Below, piece after piece: positions 50,157-59,148 of a stretch of 64,000 nt of DNA (positions are counted from its first letter, which is position 1; each line of letters starts with the position of its first letter). The DNA is taken from positions 4,310,501-4,374,500 of the forward strand of contig NZ_CP073078.1 of the NCBI RefSeq assembly GCF_018135625.1, read 5' to 3'. This stretch comes from Phenylobacterium montanum. GTDB taxonomy: Bacteria > Pseudomonadota > Alphaproteobacteria > Caulobacterales > Caulobacteraceae. The translations under genes and the position numbers were made by a program. Under the pieces are notes generated by a model. The model saw only the letters and a list, made by a program, of their open reading frames with translations, made no database searches and had not been told where the DNA came from.

Positions 50157-51815
50157 ATGGCGACCGCCGCTTCAGACCACGCTCACGGGCACGACGACCA
50201 CGCCCACACCCCGCCCTTCCTGGTGCGTTGGCTGTTCTCGACCAACCACAAGGACATCGGCACCCTCTACATCCTGTTCGCCATCATGGCCGGGATCGTC
50301 GGCGGGGCCTTCTCGGGCTTCATGCGCTGGGAGCTGATGCACCCGGGCATCCAGGTGTTCACCGACAACGGGATCCTGGGCTCGGGCTTCTTCAAGGGGC
50401 ACAACGGCTATAACGCCATGACCACGGCCCACGGCCTGATCATGATCTTCTTCATGGTCATGCCGGCCATGATCGGCGGCTTCGGCAACTGGTTCGTGCC
50501 GATCATGATCGGCGCGCCGGACATGGCCTTCCCGCGGATGAACAACATCTCGTTCTGGCTGCTGGTCTCGTCCTTCGCGCTCCTGGTGATGTCGCTGTTC
50601 ACCGAAGGCGGCCAAGGCCCCGGCTTCGCCGGCGGCTGGACCATGTATCCGCCGCTGTCGACCGTCGGCCATCCGGGCCCGGCCTTCGATCTCGCCATCC
50701 TGTCGATCCACCTGGCCGGCGCCAGCTCGATCCTGGGGGCGATCAACTTCATCACCACCATCTTCAACATGCGCGCCCCGGGGATGACCATCCACCGCAT
50801 GCCGCTGTTCGTGTGGTCGATCCTGGTGACCGTGTTCCTGCTGCTGCTCTCGCTGCCCGTGCTGGCCGGCGCGATCACCATGCTGCTGACCGACCGCAAC
50901 TTCCACACCCACTTCTTCGACCCGGCCGGCGGCGGCGACCCGCTGATGTTCCAGCACCTGTTCTGGTTCTTCGGCCACCCGGAAGTGTACATCCTGATCC
51001 TGCCCGGCTTCGGCATCATCAGCCACGTTGTCTCGACCTTCTCCAAGAAGCCGGTGTTCGGCTACCTGGCCATGGCCTACGCCATGGTGGCGATCGGCTT
51101 CCTCGGCTTCATCGTGTGGGCCCACCACATGTACGAGACCGGCATCCCGCTCGACCTGCAGGCCTATTTCGTGGCCGCGACCATGGTCATCGCCGTGCCC
51201 ACCGGCATCAAGATCTTCTCGTGGATCGCGACCATGTGGGGCGGGTCGATCGACTTCAAGACGCCGATGCTGTTCGCCGTCGGCTTCATCTTCCTGTTCA
51301 CCATCGGCGGCGTGACCGGGGTGGTGCTGGCCAACGCCGGCATCGACTACTCGCTGCACGACACCTACTACGTGATCGCCCACTTCCACTACGTGCTCAG
51401 CCTGGGCGCCGTGTTCGCCATCTTCGCCGGCTTCTACTACTGGTTCGAGAAGATGTGGGGCGTGAAGTACAACGAGGTGCTGGGTAACATCCATTTCTGG
51501 TTCATGTTCGTCGGCGTGAACGTGATCTTCTTCCCGCAGCACTTCCTGGGCCTGCAGGGCATGCCGCGCCGCTACATCGACTACCCGGCGGCGTTCGAGA
51601 AGTGGAACACCATCTCGACCTACGGCTACATGATCACCGTCGTGGGTATGGGCTTCTTCTTCCTGCTCCTGCTGGAAGCCGCCGTCCGCCGCCGCAAGGC
51701 CGAGGCCAACCCCTGGGGCGAAGGCGCCACCACGCTCGAGTGGACCCTGTCCTCGCCCCCGCCGTTCCACCAGTTCAACGAGCTGCCGCACATCTCGGCC
51801 GACTCGTCGCACTGA
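50157..51815 (+). CDS. coxA: Cytochrome c oxidase subunit I (heme a, a3-CuB)
   Basis: A 552-residue catalytic subunit reducing O2 and pumping protons. D-channel and CuB features are seen: [17 protein letters not shown], the cross-linked [26 protein letters not shown], the K-channel [16 protein letters not shown] and the heme ligands in [15 protein letters not shown]. The HPEVY glutamate and tyrosine mark an A-type oxidase. A histidine-rich start ([12 protein letters not shown]) is present. It lies 23 nt after coxB. Confidence 0.98.
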   Translation: MATAASDHAHGHDDHAHTPPFLVRWLFSTNHKDIGTLYILFAIMAGIVGGAFSGFMRWELMHPGIQVFTDNGILGSGFFKGHNGYNAMTTAHGLIMIFFMVMPAMIGGFGNWFVPIMIGAPDMAFPRMNNISFWLLVSSFALLVMSLFTEGGQGPGFAGGWTMYPPLSTVGHPGPAFDLAILSIHLAGASSILGAINFITTIFNMRAPGMTIHRMPLFVWSILVTVFLLLLSLPVLAGAITMLLTDRNFHTHFFDPAGGGDPLMFQHLFWFFGHPEVYILILPGFGIISHVVSTFSKKPVFGYLAMAYAMVAIGFLGFIVWAHHMYETGIPLDLQAYFVAATMVIAVPTGIKIFSWIATMWGGSIDFKTPMLFAVGFIFLFTIGGVTGVVLANAGIDYSLHDTYYVIAHFHYVLSLGAVFAIFAGFYYWFEKMWGVKYNEVLGNIHFWFMFVGVNVIFFPQHFLGLQGMPRRYIDYPAAFEKWNTISTYGYMITVVGMGFFFLLLLEAAVRRRKAEANPWGEGATTLEWTLSSPPPFHQFNELPHISADSSH

Positions 51816-51840
51816 GGAAACGGGACTGATGTCCGCCTTG

Positions 51841-51867
51841 GGGGCGGGGCTGAACAGGCCTCGCCCC
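51841..51867 (+). repeat. Hairpin between coxA and ctaB
   Basis: A 10-bp stem, GGGGCGGGGC with GCCTCGCCCC (one G-U pair), and a 7-nt loop, followed by TGGGTATTTT. It lies 25 nt after the coxA stop. It could give partial termination so that structural subunits exceed assembly factors, but the T-run is weak. Confidence 0.5.
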
Positions 51868-51895
51868 TGGGTATTTTGAAAGCCTATCGCGTACC

Positions 51896-52858
51896 ATGAC
51901 CGACGCCGCCCTAGCCCCCAGCCGCTCGACGCCCGCCCGCTGGCAGGACTATGTCGCGCTGCTGAAGCCGCGGGTGATGTCGCTGGTGGTGTTCACCGGC
52001 CTGACCGGCCTGATCTGCGCCCGGACGCCGATGAGCCCGATCCTGGCGGGCGTCGCCATCCTCTGCATCGCCATCGGCGCCGGCGCCTCGGGCGCCCTGA
52101 ACATGTGGTACGACGCCGACATCGACGCGCGCATGAAGCGCACTCGCGGCCGGCCGGTGCCCATGGGCCGGGTCCAGGGCGCCGACGCCCTGGCGCTGGG
52201 CATGACCCTGTCGCTGCTGTCGGTCGGCATGATGTACCTGGCGGTGAACCTCCTGGCCGCCGCGCTCCTGGCCTTCACCATCGTCTTCTACGCCGTGGTC
52301 TACACCATGTGGCTGAAGCGCTGGACGCCGCAGAACATCGTCATCGGCGGCCTCGCCGGAGCCCTGCCCCCGGTGATCGGCTGGGCCGCGGCCACCGGGA
52401 CCGCACCGCTGAACGCCTGGCTGCTCTGCGCCATCATCTTCCTGTGGACCCCCCCGCATTTCTGGGCCCTGTCGCTCTACACCGCCGAGGACTATGCCGC
52501 GGTCGGCGTGCCGATGATGCCGGTGGTCAAGGGCGCGGCCTCCACCCGCCGCCAGATCCTGCTCTACAGCTTCATCTTCGTTCCGGTGGCCATCGCCCCC
52601 AGCTTCACTGGCCTGGCCGGTCCGCTCTACCTGGCCATTTCAGGCCTGGGCGGGCTGTTGTTCCTGGTCCTGGCCGTGCGCCTGGCGATGAGCCATGCGG
52701 GCGACAAGGCCGGCGAGCGGGAAGGGCGGCTCTATGACGTCAAGGCCGGGGCCACCGCGGCGCGCAACCTGTTCGCCTTCTCCATCGCCTATCTGTTTCT
52801 GCTGTTCGCCGGGCTCCTGGCCGAGCGGCTGATGGGGCTGGAGGCCCTGAAGCTATGA
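51896..52858 (+). CDS. ctaB: Protoheme IX farnesyltransferase (heme O synthase)
   Basis: Adds a farnesyl chain to heme b to make heme o, the precursor of heme a for the oxidase. A 320-residue UbiA-family membrane enzyme with the first aspartate-rich motif NMWYDADIDARMKRT, followed by RGRPVPMG, and a second loop at WTPPHFWALSLYTAEDYAAV. LKPRVMSLVVFTGLTGL is a standard opening. Overlaps the following small gene by ATGA. Confidence 0.97.
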   Translation: MTDAALAPSRSTPARWQDYVALLKPRVMSLVVFTGLTGLICARTPMSPILAGVAILCIAIGAGASGALNMWYDADIDARMKRTRGRPVPMGRVQGADALALGMTLSLLSVGMMYLAVNLLAAALLAFTIVFYAVVYTMWLKRWTPQNIVIGGLAGALPPVIGWAAATGTAPLNAWLLCAIIFLWTPPHFWALSLYTAEDYAAVGVPMMPVVKGAASTRRQILLYSFIFVPVAIAPSFTGLAGPLYLAISGLGGLLFLVLAVRLAMSHAGDKAGEREGRLYDVKAGATAARNLFAFSIAYLFLLFAGLLAERLMGLEALKL

Positions 52859-53010
52859 GCTTCAACCCGCCCGAAAGCGAAGAGGCGGCCAAGGCGCGCC
52901 GCCGGCGTAGCATCGCCATCGCGCTGGCGCTGGGCGTGTTCGTGATCCTGGTGTTTGTGATCACCATCACCAAAATGAAGGGGAACGTCTTTGTCGGCGC
53001 GCCCTCCTGA
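52855..53010 (+). CDS. CoxF-like small membrane protein
   Basis: A 51-residue protein with a polar basic start (SFNPPESEEAAKARRRRS) and one helix (IAIALALGVFVILVFVITI) ending TKMKG. Its position between ctaB and ctaG matches the small oxidase-assembly gene often called coxF in alphaproteobacteria. It overlaps ctaB by ATGA and the ctaG start by 20 nt. Function is inferred from position only. Confidence 0.82.
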   Translation: MSFNPPESEEAAKARRRRSIAIALALGVFVILVFVITITKMKGNVFVGAPS

Positions 53011-53614
53011 GACAAAGACGCCTGATCGCGCCCGTTTGGCCAACGGCCGGGTGGCGCTGATCTGCGTCGGCGTGTTCGCCGCCATGACCGGCGCGGCCTT
53101 CGCCTCGGTGCCGCTCTATCGCGCCTTCTGCCAGGCCACCGGCTTTTCCGGGAACGTGCCCAAGGCCAGCAAGGCCGCCGGCCAGGTGCTGGACCAGAAG
53201 CTGACGGTCAGCTTCGACACCAATGTCCGCGGCCTGCCCTGGAATTTCGCGCCCGAGCAGTTGCACCAGACGATCAAGATCGGCGAGACGGGCCTGGCCT
53301 TCTTCACCGTGACCAACACGTCCGAACAGCCGCTCACCGGCCACGCGGTCTACAATGTCACCCCGCTGCAGGCCGGGACCTATTTCCGCAAACTGCAGTG
53401 CTTCTGCTTCACCGACCAGACCATCCAGGCGCACCAGACCATCCGCTTCCCGGTGGTCTATTTCGTCGATCCCGGCTTCGCCAGGGACGGGGACACCAAG
53501 GCCTTCACCGACGTCACCCTGTCCTACACCTTCTATCCCGCCACGCCCAAGACCGCCGCATCCGCCCCAAAGCCCCAGCAGGGCCTTGGCGGACCGGCCG
53601 GAGCAGGGCTATAG
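52991..53614 (+). CDS. ctaG: Cytochrome c oxidase assembly protein CtaG (Cox11)
   Basis: Copper chaperone for CuB of subunit I, anchored in the membrane with its domain in the periplasm. The 207-residue protein has an N-terminal helix (LICVGVFAAMTGAAFASVPLY), the Cox11 copper motif LQCFCFTDQ, and NVTPLQAGTYFRKL. It starts at TTG with AAGGGG 7 nt upstream, inside the end of the small gene, so translation is coupled. Confidence 0.95.
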   Translation: MSARPPETKTPDRARLANGRVALICVGVFAAMTGAAFASVPLYRAFCQATGFSGNVPKASKAAGQVLDQKLTVSFDTNVRGLPWNFAPEQLHQTIKIGETGLAFFTVTNTSEQPLTGHAVYNVTPLQAGTYFRKLQCFCFTDQTIQAHQTIRFPVVYFVDPGFARDGDTKAFTDVTLSYTFYPATPKTAASAPKPQQGLGGPAGAGL

Positions 53615-53683
53615 CCTAGATTCTAAACCGCCGACGTTCGGGGGACCGGGCGGCGGCCTCATACTTCGAGGTTCAACAGCGAC

Positions 53684-54565
53684 ATGGCATCCGGCGCCGT
53701 CAAGCACGACTACCACCTGGTCAACCCCAGCCCCTGGCCGCTGATCGGCTCGATCGCCGCCTTCGTCATGGCCGTCGGCGGCGTGATCTGGATGAAGGGC
53801 ATCCTGGGCTTCGAGAAGCACACCCTGGTGGTGTTCCTGGCGGGCCTGGCGGGCGTACTGTTCACCATGGGCGGCTGGTGGCGCGACGTGACCATCGAGG
53901 CCAACAGCGGCGACCATACGCCGGTGGTCGGCATCGGCCTGCGCTACGGCATGGTGATGTTCATCGCGTCGGAAGTCATGTTCTTCGTCGCCTGGTTCTG
54001 GATCTTCTTCGAGATGTCGCTGTTCCACGGCCACCGGGTGCTGACCCCGGACGCCAACGCGACGGTCGGCGTGGCCCAGGCCTGGGCGACCTGGCCGCCC
54101 AAGGGCGTCGAGCTGGTCCCGGCCTTCGAACTGCCGCTGGTCAACACCCTGACCCTGTTGCTCTCCGGCACCACCGTCACCTGGGCGCACCACGCGCTGC
54201 AGGTCGGCGATCGCAAGAGCGCCACGCTCGGCCTGTTCCTGACCATCTGCCTGGGCGTGCTGTTCACCTCGATCCAGGCGTTCGAGTATCACCACATCCT
54301 GGCCGACCACCTGTTCTTCTCGGAAGAAGCTTCCAACTCGGGCCTGTTCGGCAACGCCTTCTTCATGGCTACCGGCTTCCACGGCTTCCACGTGCTGATC
54401 GGCACCATCTTCCTGACCGTGTGCCTGTTCCGGCTGATTGGCGGCGGCTTCACCCCGCAGAAGCATTTCGGCTTCGAGGCGGCGGCCTGGTATTGGCACT
54501 TCGTCGACGTGGTCTGGCTGTTCCTGTTCTCCTTCGTCTACGTCATCCTGCCGGGCCTGAAATAG
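53684..54565 (+). CDS. coxC: Cytochrome c oxidase subunit III
   Basis: A 293-residue seven-helix subunit that stabilises the catalytic core and holds lipid. Seen: YHLVNPSPWPLIGSIAAF, WWRDVTIEANSGDHTPVV, RYGMVMFIASEVMFFVAWFW, WGDxEL-type FEMSLFHGHRVL, GFHGFHVLIGTIFLTVCLFR and HFGFEAAAWYWHFVDVVWL. All are family-typical. Follows ctaG and precedes the DUF983 gene by 6 nt. Confidence 0.98.
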   Translation: MASGAVKHDYHLVNPSPWPLIGSIAAFVMAVGGVIWMKGILGFEKHTLVVFLAGLAGVLFTMGGWWRDVTIEANSGDHTPVVGIGLRYGMVMFIASEVMFFVAWFWIFFEMSLFHGHRVLTPDANATVGVAQAWATWPPKGVELVPAFELPLVNTLTLLLSGTTVTWAHHALQVGDRKSATLGLFLTICLGVLFTSIQAFEYHHILADHLFFSEEASNSGLFGNAFFMATGFHGFHVLIGTIFLTVCLFRLIGGGFTPQKHFGFEAAAWYWHFVDVVWLFLFSFVYVILPGLK

Positions 54566-54571
54566 GCGATC

Positions 54572-54934
54572 ATGGCGGGCGTGAACCCGATCCTCGCGGG
54601 TCTCGCCTGCCGCTGCCCAGCCTGTGGCGAGGGCGACCTGTTCGAAGGCTATCTGAAAGTCGGCGCGCGGTGCGAGGCCTGTGGGCTGGACCTGCGCGCC
54701 GCCGATTCCGGGGATGGCCCGGCGGTCTTCATCATCCTGATCGTGGGCATGTTGGCCTGTTTCGCCGCCCTGGTCACCGAGTTCACCGTCCATCCGCCGG
54801 TGTGGGTGCACCTCGTCCTGTGGCTGCCGCTGTCGGCGCTGCTGACCCTTTTCCTGCTGCGCCCGTTCAAGGGCGTGATGATCGCCCTGCAGTTTCACAA
54901 CAAGGCATCGCAGGCGTGGAACGACCAGGCCTGA
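54572..54934 (+). CDS. DUF983 membrane protein with zinc-ribbon-like motif
   Basis: A 120-residue protein: an N-terminal CRCPACGEGDLF and CEACGLDLRAAD (two CxxC pairs, probably metal-binding) and two helices (VFIILIVGMLACFAALV and VWVHLVLWLPLSALLTLFL). DUF983 genes sit regularly in alphaproteobacterial oxidase operons, which suggests an assembly role. It lies between coxC and surf1. Confidence 0.9.
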   Translation: MAGVNPILAGLACRCPACGEGDLFEGYLKVGARCEACGLDLRAADSGDGPAVFIILIVGMLACFAALVTEFTVHPPVWVHLVLWLPLSALLTLFLLRPFKGVMIALQFHNKASQAWNDQA

Positions 54935-54950
54935 TGGCCGAGGGCCTCCT

Positions 54951-55670
54951 ATGACCGCCGCGCCGCACCGCCGCTTTCCCATCGGCCTGACCGTCTTCAC
55001 CGTGATCGCCCTGGCCGTGCTCTGCGGCCTGGGGACCTGGCAGGTGCAGCGGCTGCACTGGAAGGAGGCGCTCCTGGCCCATATTGCGGCCCTGCGCACC
55101 GCGCCGGCCCGGCCGCTGGATGGCCCGTTGGCTGCGCTGGCGAGCGGGGGCGACGCCGACTTCACCCGGGTCAGCGCCGACTGCCCGGACCTGGAGCAGC
55201 GTCCTTATCTGAAGCTCTATGCGGTCTGGGACGGCCAGGCCGGTTCGCGCATCATCGCCGCCTGCCCGCTGAAGAGCGGCCCCTATGGCAGCCTGCTGGT
55301 CGACCGCGGCTTTCTCCCCCAGACCGCACCGGCGCTGGCGCCGTCGGCCGCGCCGCTGTCGGAGCCCGTAACGGGCGTGCTGCGCCACGGCGACAAGAAG
55401 ACCTTCGTCACCCCGGACAACCAGCCGGCCCAGCGCCAGTTCTACTATCGCGACGTGGCCGCCATGGCCGCGGTCCTTGGTGCGCCCCGGCCGGCGCCGA
55501 TCTTCCTGATGCTGGAAAAGCCGGCGCCCAAGGCGGGCCTGCCGCTGCCGGCGCCGATCCCGCCCGACATTCCCAATCGACATTTGGAATACGCCATCAC
55601 CTGGTTCGGGCTTGCGGCGGCGCTGCTCGGCGTTTACCTCGCCAGCCTCTGGCGACGATTGGCGAAGTAG
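54951..55670 (+). CDS. SURF1 family heme a/oxidase assembly protein
   Basis: A 239-residue two-helix membrane protein. The N-terminal helix reads FPIGLTVFTVIALAVLCGLG, then TWQVQRLHWKE, the SURF1 hallmark. The C-terminal helix has RHLEYAITWFGLAAALLGVY, with the family's conserved His-x-x-Tyr-x-x-x-Trp pattern. The periplasmic loop carries LVDRGFLPQ. It acts in placing heme a in subunit I. It ends 1 nt before thrC. Confidence 0.95.
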   Translation: MTAAPHRRFPIGLTVFTVIALAVLCGLGTWQVQRLHWKEALLAHIAALRTAPARPLDGPLAALASGGDADFTRVSADCPDLEQRPYLKLYAVWDGQAGSRIIAACPLKSGPYGSLLVDRGFLPQTAPALAPSAAPLSEPVTGVLRHGDKKTFVTPDNQPAQRQFYYRDVAAMAAVLGAPRPAPIFLMLEKPAPKAGLPLPAPIPPDIPNRHLEYAITWFGLAAALLGVYLASLWRRLAK

Positions 55671-55671
55671 C

Positions 55672-57069
55672 ATGCAATACGTCTCGACCCGCGGCGAAAG
55701 CCCCCCGATCGGCTTCCTGGATGCGGTCCTGGCCGGCCTCGCGCCCGATGGCGGCCTCTATTCCCCCGCCGCCTGGCCCGAGTTCAGCAAGGACGAGATC
55801 GCCGCCTTCGCCGGCAAACCCTATGCCGAGGTCGCGGCCGCGGTGCTGGCCAAGTTCGCGGGCGAGGCTATCCCCGCCGACGAGATCCGGCGCATGACCG
55901 CCGACGCCTATGCCGGCTTCGACCACGCCGCGGTGACGCCGCTGAAGCAGCTGGATAGCAATCTGTGGCTGCTCGAGCTGTTCCATGGGCCGACGCTGGC
56001 GTTCAAGGACGTGGCCATGCAGCTGCTGGCGCGCCTCTACGAGCACGCCCTGGCGGCCAAGGGGCGGACCCTGACCATCGTCTGCGCCACCTCGGGCGAC
56101 ACCGGCGGCGCGGCCGTCGAGGCCCTGCGTGGGCGCGGCAATTTGCGGGTGGTGGTGCTGTTCCCCGACGGCCGCATCAGCGAGGTGCAGCGCCGCTTCA
56201 TGACCTGCGCCCCGGACGACAACGTCCGGTGCCTGGCGGTCGACGGGACCTTCGACGACTGCCAGTCGATCGTCAAAAGCCTGTTCCAGGCCCAGGGCTT
56301 CCGCGAGGCGGTGGACCTGTCGGGGGTCAATTCGATCAACTGGGCGCGGATCGCGGCCCAGGTGGTCTACTACTTCACCGCCGCCGTCGCTCTGGGGGCG
56401 CCTGAGCGGTCGATCAGCTTCGCGGTGCCCACGGGCAATTTCGGCGACGCCTTCGCCGGCTATGTCGCCAGCCGCATGGGCCTGCCGATCGAGCGCATCA
56501 TCCTGGCCACCAACGGCAACGACATCCTGGCCCGCGCGGTCAACGACGGCCGCTACGCCAAGGGCGCGGTGCTGGCGACCCAGAGCCCGGCCATGGACAT
56601 CCAGATCGCCTCGAACTTCGAGCGGCTCTATTTCGAGGCCGTCGACCGCCAGGGGCTGGAGACCGCCCGGGCCATGCGCGCCTTCGCCGAGGCCGGGGCT
56701 ATCGACATCCCGCCTAAGGCGCTCGGCGTCATCCGCGACCTGTTCGCGGGCGTCGGGATCGGCGAGGCGGAGACCAGCCGCACCATTCTCTCGACCCTCA
56801 ACGAGACCGGCGAGATGATCGACCCGCACACCGCCGTCGGCGTGGCCGCGGCCAAACGGATCGGGGCCAAGTCGCCGGCGACGCCGCTGGTGGTGCTGTC
56901 GACCGCCCATCCTGCCAAGTTCCCAGACGCCGTCGAGGCCGCCTGCGGCCGCGGCCCGGCCATGCCGGGCGCCGCCCGCGCCCTGGCCGGCAAGCCCGAA
57001 CGCCTCGACAAGATCGCCGCCGATGTGGAGGCGGTGAAGGCCTATGTCCGCAGCTTCGCCGGAGTCTGA
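55672..57069 (+). CDS. thrC: Threonine synthase
   Basis: PLP enzyme making threonine from O-phosphohomoserine. A 465-residue class-I (longer) form. The PLP lysine is in HGPTLAFKDVAMQ, the phosphate loop in ATSGDTGGAAVEAL, and the N-terminus is YVSTRGESPPIGFLDAVLAG. ATG one base after the surf1 stop; the next gene overlaps its end by 26 nt, so translation is chained. Confidence 0.97.
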   Translation: MQYVSTRGESPPIGFLDAVLAGLAPDGGLYSPAAWPEFSKDEIAAFAGKPYAEVAAAVLAKFAGEAIPADEIRRMTADAYAGFDHAAVTPLKQLDSNLWLLELFHGPTLAFKDVAMQLLARLYEHALAAKGRTLTIVCATSGDTGGAAVEALRGRGNLRVVVLFPDGRISEVQRRFMTCAPDDNVRCLAVDGTFDDCQSIVKSLFQAQGFREAVDLSGVNSINWARIAAQVVYYFTAAVALGAPERSISFAVPTGNFGDAFAGYVASRMGLPIERIILATNGNDILARAVNDGRYAKGAVLATQSPAMDIQIASNFERLYFEAVDRQGLETARAMRAFAEAGAIDIPPKALGVIRDLFAGVGIGEAETSRTILSTLNETGEMIDPHTAVGVAAAKRIGAKSPATPLVVLSTAHPAKFPDAVEAACGRGPAMPGAARALAGKPERLDKIAADVEAVKAYVRSFAGV

Positions 57070-58336
57070 GGGCCTGCCTCGCATCCATCGCCTGGCCAAT
57101 GGGGTCCGGGTGGTGTGCGATCCCATGCCGGGGCTGCAGACCCTGGCCCTGTCGGTGGTGGTCGGCCGCGGCGCGCGTTCTGAGACCGAGGCGCAGAACG
57201 GCTGGGCTCACCTTCTGGAGCACATGGTGTTCAAGGGCGCGGGCCAGCGCTCGGCCCGCAGCATCGTCGAGGAGATCGAGGCCGAGGGCGGCCAGATCAA
57301 CGCCGCCACCGGCCATGAGCGCACCAGCTTTCAGGTGAGGGCGTTGAAGGGCGGCCTGCCCCTGGCCATGGATGTGATCTCGGACCTGGTGCATCGGCCG
57401 GTGATCGACGCCGGCGACCTGGAGCGCGAGAAGCAGGTGGTCTCGCAGGAGATCGCCGAGGCCGCCGACACCCCCGATGATCATGTGTTCGAACTGGCTC
57501 AGGCCCAGGCTTTCTCCGGCCACGCCCTGGGGCGGCCAATCCTGGGGCTGGACGCCACGGTGGGCGCGGCGAGCCGGGACGCCCTGGCCGCCTTCCACGC
57601 CGGCCTCTACGGCCCAGACGCCATCGTGGTCAGCGCCGCCGGCGCGGTCGAGGAGGCGGAGCTGCTGGACCTGGTCGACCGCCACTTCGCCGCGGACGCC
57701 CGGGCCGAACCGCCGGCGGCCAGCGGCCCGGCGCGCTTCGTCGGCGGCGCCGCGCCGGTGACCCGGGCGCTGGAGCAGTCGCACCTGGTGCTGCTCTTGC
57801 CGGCGCCCGGCCTGACCGATCCCGACTATTTCGCCCTGCGCCTGTTCGCCGAGATCCTGGGCGGTGGCATGTCCTCACGCCTGTTCCAGGCGGTGCGCGA
57901 AGAGCGGGGGCTGGCCTACGCCATCGACGCCTATGCCGACACCCATTCCGACACCGGGGTCCTCGGCATCTATGTCGGGGCGGCGGCCAAGGATGCGGCC
58001 GAGGCGGCCAAGATCTGCGCCGCCGAGATCGGCGGCCTGATCGGTCGCGTGGAGCCGGCCGAGCTGGCCAGGGCCAAGGCGCAGCTGAAGGCCGCAACCT
58101 TCATGGCCCGCGAATCCGCGCTGGCTCGCGCCGAGCAGGCCGCCGGCCAGGTCCTGACCTTCGGCCGCCTGTTCAGCGTGGAGGAGACCGCCCAGGCGAT
58201 CGACGCGGTCGAGGCCGCCGACCTTGCACGGCTTGGAGAGCGGCTCCTGGGGCCGAGGGCCTGCGCCGGCGCGGTCCTGGGACCCCGGCCAGCGATGAAG
58301 GCCGCACGCGCTTTCGAGGTGGAACTGTTCGGCTAG
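57044..58336 (+). CDS. M16 family zinc peptidase (processing-peptidase-like)
   Basis: A 430-residue pitrilysin-type peptidase, homologous to the beta subunit of mitochondrial processing peptidase. The inverted zinc motif HLLEHMVFKG (residues about 56-65) is intact, with the third ligand in EKQVVSQEIAEAADTPDD. The GxG and C-terminal M16 domain (LFAEILGGGMSSRLFQAVRE, then RGLAYAIDAYADTHSDTG) are complete. It starts inside thrC. The substrate in bacteria is not known. Confidence 0.95.
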   Translation: MSAASPESEGLPRIHRLANGVRVVCDPMPGLQTLALSVVVGRGARSETEAQNGWAHLLEHMVFKGAGQRSARSIVEEIEAEGGQINAATGHERTSFQVRALKGGLPLAMDVISDLVHRPVIDAGDLEREKQVVSQEIAEAADTPDDHVFELAQAQAFSGHALGRPILGLDATVGAASRDALAAFHAGLYGPDAIVVSAAGAVEEAELLDLVDRHFAADARAEPPAASGPARFVGGAAPVTRALEQSHLVLLLPAPGLTDPDYFALRLFAEILGGGMSSRLFQAVREERGLAYAIDAYADTHSDTGVLGIYVGAAAKDAAEAAKICAAEIGGLIGRVEPAELARAKAQLKAATFMARESALARAEQAAGQVLTFGRLFSVEETAQAIDAVEAADLARLGERLLGPRACAGAVLGPRPAMKAARAFEVELFG

Positions 58337-58402
58337 GTTCGCCTAACCCACCTTGCAACCTTAGGAATTCCGCCTAATTTGCCGGCCGGGAGAGACACGC
58401 CC

Positions 58403-59005
58403 ATGGCGCTCTTGGACTGGATGGCTCCTGAGGCTGGCCTTCGCCTTGAGGCGGAGGGGGTGATGTTGCGGCCGCCGCGGTCCAGCGACTTCGCCGCCTG
58501 GTCGGACCTGCGCCGCCGCTCGCGCAACTTCCTGCAGCCCTGGGAGCCGACCTGGCCGGCGGACGATCTGTCGCGGGGCGCCTATCGCCGGCGGCTGCTG
58601 GCCTACCAGCGGGACATGGACCTGGGCCAGGGCTATTCCTTCCTGGTGTTCCGCGCCGAGGACGAGACCCTGGTCGGGGGCATCACCCTGTCCAATATCC
58701 GCCGTGGCGTGGCCCAGATGGGCACCGTCGGTTACTGGATCGGCGAGCCGTTTGCCCGCAAGGGTTTCACTTTGGGCGCAGTCCGGGCGGTGACCGCCTT
58801 TTCCTTCGGCCGCCTGGGCCTGCATCGCCTGGAAGCCGCCTGCGTGCCGGAGAACGACCCGTCGCGCCGCCTGTTGCTGCGGGCCGGATTCGAGCTGGAG
58901 GGCCGGGCCAGCGCCTATCTCAAGATCAACGGGACCTGGCGCGACCACCTGCTGTTCGGCCTGGTGGTTCCAAGCGCGCGGGACGTCGAGACAATCCGCG
59001 CCTAG
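58403..59005 (+). CDS. GNAT acetyltransferase, RimJ/RimL type
   Basis: A 200-residue N-acetyltransferase. LRPPRSSDFAAWSDLRRRSR and the WEPTWPADDLSRGAYRRRL segment are typical of ribosomal-protein acetyltransferases. The acetyl-CoA region is VGYWIGEPFARKGFTLGAV and the C-terminus has HRLEAACVPENDPSRRLLLR. ATG preceded by GGGAGAG. Specific target unknown. Follows the M16 gene after 66 nt. Confidence 0.93.
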   Translation: MALLDWMAPEAGLRLEAEGVMLRPPRSSDFAAWSDLRRRSRNFLQPWEPTWPADDLSRGAYRRRLLAYQRDMDLGQGYSFLVFRAEDETLVGGITLSNIRRGVAQMGTVGYWIGEPFARKGFTLGAVRAVTAFSFGRLGLHRLEAACVPENDPSRRLLLRAGFELEGRASAYLKINGTWRDHLLFGLVVPSARDVETIRA

Positions 59006-59027
59006 CCGGGCGGCGCCTCTCATGGTT

Positions 59028-59081
59028 GAATCTGTTGATTCGGGCGCATGATCGCGTCCTTGGAGGCAAACCTTAAGGTTT
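59028..59081 (+). promoter_or_regulatory. Paired GANTC sites and a 14-bp palindrome upstream of pdeA
   Basis: GAATC (59028-59032) and GATTC (59037-59041) are CcrM-type methylation sequences nine bases apart. AAACCTTAAGGTTT (59068-59081) is a perfect palindrome that contains TTAA, half of the CtrA consensus. GANTC in promoters is linked to cell-cycle timing in Caulobacter; regulation here is inferred. Confidence 0.5.
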
Positions 59082-59148
59082 ACCCGGTAGACAGGCTGGC
59101 GCGGGGCTGAACGGCCTTGCTAGTCAGCAAAACGCGACGCAGGCGGAA

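Noticed and set aside
50172-51812. 546-codon minus-strand open frame opposite coxA
   Set aside because: Composition is the mirror of coxA codons with no domain; coxA is certain.
51829-51879. 16-codon reading frame after coxA (MSALGAGLNRPRPWVF)
   Set aside because: It overlaps the hairpin and could be a leader peptide, but there is no clear ribosome site or conserved feature to support it.
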